From a virus: DNA of 30,802 nucleotides. Shown piece by piece: positions 17,599-23,294 of the stretch (its first letter is position 1; each line of letters begins with the position of its first letter). The notes beneath the pieces are model-generated. The model was not told the origin of the DNA, did not search any database, and saw only the letters and a list, made by a program, of their open reading frames with translations. The stretch spans positions 1 through 30,802 of IMG/VR virus record IMGVR_UViG_3300008120_000234, one strand, 5' to 3'. The position numbers were made by a program, and so were the translations under genes.

Positions 17599-17859
17599 GT
17601 GAACTACAAGCCAATCCTAGATTGGCGAGGTAGAAAGAAAAAAGTAATAGACGGCTACGTCCTTGTATGGGTTCCAGAACATCCAAAAGGCTTTGGTGGC
17701 GGGTGGTATTATGAACACCGCCTCGTTATGGAAAAGAAATATTGTAGAATATTAAAAGACTGGGAAACTGTACATCACATAAACAGTGACAAAGAATGCA
17801 ACGAAGAGTATAATCTTTTCGTATGTACCCGTGCCCAACACATGAAGGCACATAAATAG
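17599..17859 (+). CDS. HNH endonuclease
   Basis: 86 residues from a GTG start at 17599. A longer reading back to 17533 would only cover the coding end of the previous gene. GGAGA is about eight bases before the GTG. The signature is the compact HNH type found in many phages: YYEHRLVMEKKYCRILKDWE, then VHHINSDKECNEEYNLFV and a final His pair (QHMKAHK). The EHR, VHH, N and H positions are all present, so it looks active. Such proteins can be homing nucleases or packaging/recombination nicking enzymes. No intron or insertion in a host gene is seen. It is placed exactly at the border of tail and replication modules, as mobile HNH genes often are. Confidence 0.8.
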   Translation: MNYKPILDWRGRKKKVIDGYVLVWVPEHPKGFGGGWYYEHRLVMEKKYCRILKDWETVHHINSDKECNEEYNLFVCTRAQHMKAHK

Positions 17860-17870
17860 ATAGGAATTTT

Positions 17871-18626
17871 ATGAATAACGATTTAAAGTGGATGATGGTA
17901 TCAGACGTTCACTTTCCTAGACATGACCCGCGTAAGGTAGAACTATTTCTTAAGGTTATGAAGTGGTGGAAGCCAGACGCAGTAGATTTGCTTGGAGACA
18001 TTGACGATGCTGATTCTACAAGTCGTTGGGCTGCTGACAAGCCATTAGAAATGTCAGTATCTATAGATGATGGAGGAGTGCGTGAGACAAAGCAATTTCT
18101 TAAAGATATCAGAAAGATCGTCCCCAACGCTGATTGTCATTTTCACGATGGGAATCATGGCTGGACTCGCCACGGCGAGTACCTTGCTAAGAAAGCGCCA
18201 CAGTTCCTAGAAATAGTAACTGCTGACACATTGTATGACTATTCAAATGCAGGATTTGAGTGGCACAATTGGAATGAGCCACCCGTAAAGAGATTCGGAG
18301 ATATCTATGGTCATCATGGAGAGTCTATTTCAAAGCACGCAGGAGAGTCAGTCCGTAACGATGTTAATAATTGGGGCGTTTCTCTTGTCCGTGGTCATTC
18401 ACATCGTATGGGAGCATACTTTCAAACATATAATCTTACAGGCCAGGAACTCAGAGGATACGAAATCGGTCATCTCTGTGATGAGGATCAGATGGATTAC
18501 TCTATTCAAAAGAATTGGCAGGCGGGATTCGCTGTAGCACATGTAGTAAATGATTACCCACACATTCAACTAATTCAAATTCATGATTATACATGTGTAG
18601 TGGATGGAAAGATCTTCCAGGCATGA
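17871..18626 (+). CDS. Calcineurin-like metallophosphoesterase
   Basis: 251 residues. All core metal motifs are visible: SDVHFPRHD (Asp12, His14), LLGDIDDAD (Gly42, Asp43, Asp46), DGNHGW (Asn95, His96), YGHHG (His148) and RGHSHRMG (His176, His178). The two-metal phosphoesterase should therefore be active. The substrate cannot be told from sequence; members of this superfamily act on nucleic acid ends, cyclic nucleotides or phosphoproteins. AGGA precedes the ATG. An ATGA overlap links it to the zinc-ribbon gene. Confidence 0.85.
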   Translation: MNNDLKWMMVSDVHFPRHDPRKVELFLKVMKWWKPDAVDLLGDIDDADSTSRWAADKPLEMSVSIDDGGVRETKQFLKDIRKIVPNADCHFHDGNHGWTRHGEYLAKKAPQFLEIVTADTLYDYSNAGFEWHNWNEPPVKRFGDIYGHHGESISKHAGESVRNDVNNWGVSLVRGHSHRMGAYFQTYNLTGQELRGYEIGHLCDEDQMDYSIQKNWQAGFAVAHVVNDYPHIQLIQIHDYTCVVDGKIFQA

Positions 18627-18796
18627 ATCATAAAAAGTGTAAAGGTGGAAGGGTATTTATAGATAGAGTCTTTTCTCATGAACTTAGAATAGAACTCTTC
18701 TGCCTAAGATGTGGTAAGAGATGGTTTATTAAAACTGGAAAAGGCGCATTCGGACCATGGTTAAATCAGTTAGAAAACTCAAACCTAAACCAATAA
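18623..18796 (+). CDS. Small zinc-ribbon-like protein
   Basis: 57 residues starting at the ATG of an ATGA overlap; a GTG further upstream in the same frame would lie within the phosphoesterase gene. One CxxC knuckle is clear (LFCLRCGKRWFIKTG), with a single further Cys near the N-terminus (HKKCKGG). This resembles one half of a zinc ribbon, or a degenerate one. The following TGKGAFGPW segment is reminiscent of small phage zinc-ribbon proteins. Role unknown, possibly nucleic-acid binding. Confidence 0.6.
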   Translation: MNHKKCKGGRVFIDRVFSHELRIELFCLRCGKRWFIKTGKGAFGPWLNQLENSNLNQ

Positions 18797-18912
18797 GATA
18801 TTTTTATCTTAATGGAAATCATCATAAAGTTTTAAGAATAAGTAGGGCTGAAGATATCATTGTTCCTGGGACTATGAAAATAAAAAAAGAGTCTCATATA
18901 TTTGGTCAATAA
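18757..18912 (+). CDS. Small basic protein, 51 residues
   Basis: It starts with ATG 18757 inside the zinc-ribbon gene and ends with TAA 18912. The sequence begins MVKSVRKLKPKPIRYFYLNG, followed by NHHKVLRISRAEDIIV. Without it, bases 18797-18923 would be the longest empty stretch in this compact window. From memory, actinobacteriophages often carry a short protein with a similar 'ylNGklHKVLrinR' motif directly before an HTH gene like the one that follows. I cannot verify this here. The ribosome site is weak. Confidence 0.5.
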   Translation: MVKSVRKLKPKPIRYFYLNGNHHKVLRISRAEDIIVPGTMKIKKESHIFGQ

Positions 18913-18923
18913 CAAAACAGAAT

Positions 18924-19268
18924 ATGCAAAAAGCATTTACTGTTAATGAAGTTGTAAAAATATTTGGCAGGGATAGATGGTCTATTCATACATTCATAGA
19001 AGAAGGTAAGATTAGAAGGCCAAAGCAAACCTATTCTTTAGAGAATGGTAATCCTGGAAAGTTTTTATTCAGCGAAGATGATTTAAGAGATTTACATTCA
19101 TATCTACTTACAGTACATCGCGGGAGGCCAAGAAAAGATGGCGCTATTACCCAAGGTAAAGTAATGACCCGTGCTGAACTAGAGGCTATGATGAAGCACG
19201 AAACTATTTTGTATACAAAAGACAAGGCAGGAGATTTTGTTCCAGTATGGAAACAGCCGGATTGGTAG
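18924..19268 (+). CDS. Helix-turn-helix DNA-binding protein with AT-hook-like motif
   Basis: 114 residues. The first 60 resemble a MerR/excisionase-type winged helix: FTVNEVVKIFGRDRWSIHTF, then IEEGKI and a wing with KFLFSEDDLRDLHSYL. Residues 66-71 are RGRPRK, matching the RGRP core of AT-hooks, followed by a conserved-looking C-terminal part (MTRAELEAMMKHETILYTKD). Such a protein is probably a transcription regulator or an accessory replication protein. No Shine-Dalgarno is visible before the ATG. A single DNA-binding domain with no catalytic or dimerisation domain is seen. Confidence 0.7.
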   Translation: MQKAFTVNEVVKIFGRDRWSIHTFIEEGKIRRPKQTYSLENGNPGKFLFSEDDLRDLHSYLLTVHRGRPRKDGAITQGKVMTRAELEAMMKHETILYTKDKAGDFVPVWKQPDW

Positions 19269-19271
19269 ATA

Positions 19272-19523
19272 ATGGGTAAGAAAAAAGAAGAAGTTGTAGA
19301 GATACCCCAGGTAGAAGAAATAGAATTTAAAGAGGATGATATACTTAGTGCTTGTGCCACATCACTAGATACAGCATTCACTTACGCTGTAGAACACAGA
19401 GATGTAGAAGCAATGTTGGCAGTATCAGATCGATGGCTCAGACTTTATACTATACTTGCACAAATTGAAGAAGGTAAAGAGTCATCATTAAAGTTAGGAT
19501 TTATCGATGACAACCAAGAATAG
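19272..19523 (+). CDS. Small acidic protein of unknown function
   Basis: 83 residues, not recognised. The N-terminal 30 residues are very charged (KKKEEVVEIP, EEIEFKEDD), and the remainder reads as helical (LDTAFTYAVEHRDVEAMLAV, SDRWLRLYTILAQIEEG). It overlaps the next gene by 17 bases; AGGA near its end serves as ribosome site of that gene. It is co-directional with the replication genes. Confidence 0.55.
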   Translation: MGKKKEEVVEIPQVEEIEFKEDDILSACATSLDTAFTYAVEHRDVEAMLAVSDRWLRLYTILAQIEEGKESSLKLGFIDDNQE

Positions 19524-19734
19524 TGAGTCTACTCATGTAAGAGTAGAACTTCAGTTCGTCAGAAATCTAGGTAACTATGAAAGCCTAAGAGTGTCCATCG
19601 GTGTGGAAGACTTTGTTCGACAGGGAGAAAGTGTTGACGGAGCAACCGATAGGGTGTATAGTTTTGTTGAGAATAAGTTAATCGAAAAGGTTTCTGATAT
19701 TGAGCAGGAGTTAAAGAATGGCAAAGGAAGATAG
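19507..19734 (+). CDS. Small conserved-type phage protein
   Basis: 75 residues of alternating beta and helix: VRVELQFVRNLGNYESLRVS, then IGVEDFVRQGESVDGATDR and a C-terminal helix. The 'R.lgNYES..v..gv' pattern is familiar from small proteins of many phages with replication genes nearby, but I know no function for it. The start overlaps the previous gene, and the 3' end contains the GGAG for the next. Confidence 0.55.
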   Translation: MTTKNSESTHVRVELQFVRNLGNYESLRVSIGVEDFVRQGESVDGATDRVYSFVENKLIEKVSDIEQELKNGKGR

Positions 19735-20041
19735 CAAACTTACATATTCGTTGCTGAGTCTTTATGAGACTTTATATACTCAAAAATATAGCAAGAAGCC
19801 AAGAATTAACAAGTATAAAGAGAAGTGGGCTATGGGTGATGTTATCGATTCCATTGGATTCGACCGCGCCAAGGAACTTCTACAGTATTATTTTAAGGTG
19901 ACCAAGCAAGGGCATCCACTTCAATGGTTTTTCTATAATTTTGATCGCCTAGATGATATGCTTTTACAGTCACAAGAAGATGAATTGCGTCGTAAGAAGA
20001 TGCGGGAGGCAACCAAAAAGATGGTGGAGGAAAGGTCATGA
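19718..20041 (+). CDS. Unknown protein just before the helicase; possible helicase partner
   Basis: 107 residues, mostly helical and basic, rich in Lys, Tyr and aromatic residues (LYETLYTQKYSKKPRINKYK, FKVTKQGHPLQWFFYNFDRL), ending in a Lys/Arg/Glu-rich helix. GGAG lies before the ATG, and the stop overlaps the helicase start (ATGA). In other phages a helicase loader often precedes the replicative helicase. This protein has no AAA motif, so a loader or adaptor role is only a guess from position. Confidence 0.55.
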   Translation: MAKEDSKLTYSLLSLYETLYTQKYSKKPRINKYKEKWAMGDVIDSIGFDRAKELLQYYFKVTKQGHPLQWFFYNFDRLDDMLLQSQEDELRRKKMREATKKMVEERS

Positions 20042-21264
20042 ATACAGAAGCAGCAGTAATCACTTCAGTATGTAAGAATAAGGATATCTCCACCATTCTG
20101 GCAGACAATGTGGATGAGATCTTTCAGTCTCACCGCGACGTTTGGGAGGGACTTAAGTCGTATTATTACAAGTTTAAGTCTGTTCCAGAAGTTAATGTTC
20201 TCACAGAGAAGTTCCGCGACTTTGAGCCAGTAAATGTAAACGCTGAGACTGGGTACTATGTAGATCAGTTAAAGAACGAGTACCTTGCTGGACGTATGCG
20301 TAATCTTCTCATGAAATCTGGAGCATCGCTAAAGGATAATGCCGCCGCTCGCGTTCTTTCTGATATGCAATCAGAGATTGCCTCTCTTTCACGACTGACT
20401 AGTAACGTCAGAGATGTTGACTTGACTGACTATGAGTTGGCTGAAAAGCACATTCTCGCTGTCCAGGAACGCTCTGCAATTATGGGTGGTAGCCCTGGAA
20501 TCAAAAGTGGTTTTACTGCCCTGGACCTTGCCTATCCCACAGGAATGGCACCAGGACACCTTATCGTGGCTATTGGTTGGCCTGGTCGTGGCAAGACCTG
20601 GATGACCTCCTACCTTGCGTGTAAGGCGTGGGAGCAGGGATTCAAGCCTATGATTGTCTCTCTAGAGATGAGTCCAGAGAATATGCGTGACCGCATCTAC
20701 ACTATGCTAGGTAGCGGTATGTTTAGGGCTTCAGACTTTTCCCGTGGACAGATTAACATTGATGACTTCCATCACTGGGCCAAGAAGCGCTTTGACGATA
20801 AGAATGGATTTATTCTAGTATCTAACGAGGGAACAAATGAAGTTACTCCACAGACAGTACAAGGTAAGATCGATCAGCATCGCCCCGACCTTGTTATCTG
20901 CGATTATCACCAGTTGTTTAATGACACTAAGAAGTCTAATTCTGAGGTTGAGCGGAACCGAAATATCTCGCGGGAATTCAAACTACTAGCAGTTCGTAAC
21001 AATATTCCTGTCATTGATATTACAGCAGCCACAATGGATGATGTATCTGATCAGGATGCCCCACCACTACTTTCTCAGGTAGCATGGTCAAAGGCTATTG
21101 AATACGATGCTGACATGGCTATGGCTGTTCACCGCCACCCAGATACAAACATTATTGAAGTTGTCTCACGAAAGAATAGGCACGGTACGGACTATGCCTT
21201 CTATCTTGACTGGGATATTGATCGCGGTATTGTAAAAGAGATCTATGATGATATCCCTGTCTAA
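20038..21264 (+). CDS. Replicative DNA helicase, DnaB/gp41-type
   Basis: 408 residues. The C-terminal RecA-like ATPase domain has Walker A at 180-187 (GWPGRGKT), a DnaB-type VSLEMSPENMRDR segment at 208-219, and Walker B near 286-292 (LVICDYHQL). The end (MAMAVHRHPDTNIIEVVSRK, then NRHGTDY) matches the arginine-finger region of DnaB-type helicases. The first 130 residues are helical and would be the primase-binding N-terminal domain. It should form the hexameric ring that unwinds the fork with the primase two genes downstream. GGAGG is just upstream. Arginine codons are mostly CGN, unlike the tail genes. Confidence 0.9.
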   Translation: MNTEAAVITSVCKNKDISTILADNVDEIFQSHRDVWEGLKSYYYKFKSVPEVNVLTEKFRDFEPVNVNAETGYYVDQLKNEYLAGRMRNLLMKSGASLKDNAAARVLSDMQSEIASLSRLTSNVRDVDLTDYELAEKHILAVQERSAIMGGSPGIKSGFTALDLAYPTGMAPGHLIVAIGWPGRGKTWMTSYLACKAWEQGFKPMIVSLEMSPENMRDRIYTMLGSGMFRASDFSRGQINIDDFHHWAKKRFDDKNGFILVSNEGTNEVTPQTVQGKIDQHRPDLVICDYHQLFNDTKKSNSEVERNRNISREFKLLAVRNNIPVIDITAATMDDVSDQDAPPLLSQVAWSKAIEYDADMAMAVHRHPDTNIIEVVSRKNRHGTDYAFYLDWDIDRGIVKEIYDDIPV

Positions 21265-21266
21265 TG

Positions 21267-21272
21267 TATAAT
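21267..21272 (+). promoter_or_regulatory. TATAAT box between helicase and next gene
   Basis: TGTATAAT follows the helicase stop by two bases. The ATG at 21283 is ten bases after the box, so transcription from here would give a leader of only about four bases. No -35 is visible, and the TG is one base closer than in a true extended -10. Confidence 0.35.
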
Positions 21273-21282
21273 TAAAGACAGG

Positions 21283-21561
21283 ATGAATAAAAAACTGAAG
21301 AGTTTTGGAATGCAGGGTCAGATAGCAGATGATGCCTCTATTCCACGCTTGCGTAAGCACTATGAGAACATTATAGAAACTGATATGCGTACGCAAGGGT
21401 ACGTCCCTATATTAGATCTTGACATACAATTTTCCTTAGAGTACGATGAACCTACTGATACATACAATTTTGAAATAATTGTATATGGAGTATACGTCGG
21501 AAAGAAGAAAGCCCATTCGTATATAGGCTTCTCTGGACAAACTTTAATACCTAAACAATAG
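21283..21561 (+). CDS. Small protein of unknown function between helicase and primase
   Basis: 92 residues. Residues 1-30 are basic and helical. The remainder is a small alpha/beta domain (YVPILDLDIQFSLEYDEPTD, FEIIVYGVYVGKKKAHSYIG). I do not recognise it. The placement between the helicase and the primase makes a replication role possible. A weak ACAGG lies immediately upstream of the ATG. Confidence 0.6.
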   Translation: MNKKLKSFGMQGQIADDASIPRLRKHYENIIETDMRTQGYVPILDLDIQFSLEYDEPTDTYNFEIIVYGVYVGKKKAHSYIGFSGQTLIPKQ

Positions 21562-21569
21562 GAAAATAA

Positions 21570-22526
21570 ATGCTTTTAGAAAGTTACAGCCCCTCGCATA
21601 TGCGAGCAATTGTAAAGCAATTGGGGCTACAGGTAGTTAGTGAGACTTCTAATGATTTCCTATGCCTATGCCCATTTCATGGGAACAGGCATACTCCATC
21701 CTTCTCTGTAAGTCACCAGAAGGGTCTTTATCTGTGCTTTAATCCATCATGCGGAGCCAGCGGTAACATTGTAGAATTAGTAAAGAATATGACTCAGAGA
21801 AATGAGTATGAAGCATTACGCTTTATTATGTCTGCAAAGCAAGAGGCAGCCGCACATTTTGAAGATGAGTTGGCAGAAGTTTTAGATGATAAGCCAGACT
21901 TTGAGGAGTTCTCTCAATCTACTTTAGATAAGATGTATGAGCAGATGGATGAACGTTCAGAATCCTACTTTGCTGGACGAGGTATTAATCGTGAATCTAT
22001 AGATCACTTTAAACTAGGATACTCAAAGAATCAGGATATGGTAATTGTCCCAGTGCATTCTCCAGATGGAGTTCCAGTAGGATTAGTAGGTCGATCTATA
22101 GAAGGAAAGTCTTTTAAGAATAGTACTGGCCTGCCAAGAAATAAAACTATGTTTAATATCCATAGGGCTAAAAGGATGGGCGGCGCGGTTGTAATTGTGG
22201 AGTCCTCTTTCGATGCTATTAGAGTGCATCAGTCTGGATACCCTAATGTAGTGGCGACCTTGGGTGGATTTATATCTAAGATAAACATCCAGAACCTAAA
22301 TAGAAACTTTACCAAAATTATTATCATGACAGATGCCGATCCCGCAGGACGGGAACTAGGAAAGACCATAGCATCTTCATTGAAGAATAAAGAAATCTTG
22401 TGGGCACACTACTCAAATGATATGCTATACCCACATGATGCTAAAGATGTGGGCGACATGACAGAAGAAGAAGTTAAAACTTGTATTGAAAATGCCCTTG
22501 CAGATTACGAATATAGAATGCTATAA
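21570..22526 (+). CDS. DNA primase, DnaG-type (CHC2 zinc finger and Toprim)
   Basis: 318 residues. The CHC2-type zinc finger is at 32-61: CLCPFHGNRHTPSFSV (Cys34, His37), then YLCFNPSCG (Cys56, Cys61) and GNIVELVKN. The Toprim domain includes VVIVESSFDAIRVHQSG with Glu211, and IIMTDADPAGRE with Asp255 and Asp257. It ends soon after the Toprim fold, so it lacks the helicase-binding C-terminal domain of bacterial DnaG. It would make RNA primers for the phage polymerase. AGGA lies before the ATG. The stop codon is part of the TATAAT box before the ssb gene. Confidence 0.9.
   Translation: MLLESYSPSHMRAIVKQLGLQVVSETSNDFLCLCPFHGNRHTPSFSVSHQKGLYLCFNPSCGASGNIVELVKNMTQRNEYEALRFIMSAKQEAAAHFEDELAEVLDDKPDFEEFSQSTLDKMYEQMDERSESYFAGRGINRESIDHFKLGYSKNQDMVIVPVHSPDGVPVGLVGRSIEGKSFKNSTGLPRNKTMFNIHRAKRMGGAVVIVESSFDAIRVHQSGYPNVVATLGGFISKINIQNLNRNFTKIIIMTDADPAGRELGKTIASSLKNKEILWAHYSNDMLYPHDAKDVGDMTEEEVKTCIENALADYEYRML
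21588..21628 (+). repeat. Nested inverted repeats (three-way-junction-like) at the 5' end of the primase gene
   Basis: AGCCCC (21588-21593) pairs with GGGGCT (21623-21628). Between them are the perfect palindrome CTCGCATATGCGAG (21593-21606) and two CAATTG copies (21607-21612, 21618-21623) separated by TAAAG. Together they could fold into a closing stem with two inner hairpins, within the first 20 codons of the primase gene. The closing stem and the inner hairpins share one base on each side. Confidence 0.45.
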
Positions 22527-22527
22527 T
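22498..22527 (+). promoter_or_regulatory. Candidate promoter of the ssb gene, extended -10
   Basis: TGCTATAAT at 22519-22527 is a perfect TGnTATAAT. TTGCAG at 22498-22503 with an 18-base spacer is a weak -35. The TAA stop of the primase gene lies in the box. Transcription would begin near 22534, giving a leader of about 42 bases with short inverted repeats before AGGAG (22562-22566) and ATG 22576. Confidence 0.5.
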
Positions 22528-22575
22528 TGAAAGATAGGGCATCCTATAGCCCAATTACACTAGGAGATATATATT

Positions 22576-23235
22576 ATGGGATTAGTAAAGGGCCTCAAGG
22601 CCATGAACCAAACAATTGATCGCCCATCATCATCTTCAGATGGTCCTCGCGGTCGCTGGCTGAAGTTGAATGACGGTCAGAGCGTTAAGATTAAATTTCT
22701 TCAGGAACTTGATCCTGATTCCCCCAATTACAATGACAAGGCTGGACTAGCATTTATTGCTGTTGAGCATACCAATCCATCAGACTACCGTCGCAAGGCT
22801 TTGTGTAGTGTTGATGACCAAGGCCGTTGTTTCGGATGCGAAATGCATCGTCGTGACCCAAAGGCTGGGTGGAAGGGTCGCAGCCGACTCTACTGCAACA
22901 TCCTTGTTAATGATGGAAATGAAGATCCTTATGTAGCAATCTTTAGCCAGGGAACTGGTCCTAAGTCTGCTACACCAGAAATTATCCAGTATGCTGGAGA
23001 AACTGGCAGCATCACATCTAACACCTGGCGCTTGAAGCGCACAGGAGAGCGCACAGATACAAATTACAGCATCATCCCACTACCTACTGATTCAGACCCA
23101 GTAGACTTTGACGCACTTGAACTATTTGATCTTGAAAAGATTGCAGTTCGTGACGTTCCCTATGATGAGCAAGAGGCCTTCTACACAGGCGCATCATCTT
23201 CAGATGACTCTTCCTCATCAGCAGTTGAGTGGTAA
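22576..23235 (+). CDS. Single-stranded DNA-binding protein (gp32/gp2.5-like role)
   Basis: 219 residues. The features are those of phage-type ssDNA-binding proteins: a basic N-terminal part, a core with RWLKLNDGQSVKIKFLQELD, a Cys-containing segment (CSVDDQGRCFGCEMHRRDP) that could hold a zinc ion, a YCNILVNDGNEDPYVAIFSQ strand pair, and an acidic/Ser-rich tail of the kind that contacts helicase and polymerase (SSSDDSSSSAVEW). All 14 arginines use CGN codons, none AGA/AGG. The gene has its own candidate promoter and is closed by a strong terminator, fitting a protein needed in many copies. The exact family is inferred from layout and neighbours. Confidence 0.75.
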   Translation: MGLVKGLKAMNQTIDRPSSSSDGPRGRWLKLNDGQSVKIKFLQELDPDSPNYNDKAGLAFIAVEHTNPSDYRRKALCSVDDQGRCFGCEMHRRDPKAGWKGRSRLYCNILVNDGNEDPYVAIFSQGTGPKSATPEIIQYAGETGSITSNTWRLKRTGERTDTNYSIIPLPTDSDPVDFDALELFDLEKIAVRDVPYDEQEAFYTGASSSDDSSSSAVEW

Positions 23236-23246
23236 TTAATATGCTA

Positions 23247-23285
23247 TGCTAGGGGGCGTAGAAATGCGCCCCCTAGCAGTATTTT
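23247..23285 (+). terminator. Strong intrinsic terminator after ssb
   Basis: TGCTAGGGGGCG (23247-23258) pairs perfectly with CGCCCCCTAGCA (23267-23278). The loop extends the stem by a T-G and an A-T pair around a GAAA tetraloop (23261-23264), and TTTT follows at 23282-23285. It separates ssb from the polymerase gene. The ribosome site AGGAG (23286-23290) of the polymerase begins right after the T run. Confidence 0.8.
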
Positions 23286-23294
23286 AGGAGATAA

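Noticed and set aside
18165-18180. ACTCGCC-AC-GGCGAGT inverted repeat
   Set aside because: Short intragenic hairpin in the phosphoesterase gene without T run or other support; chance is likely.
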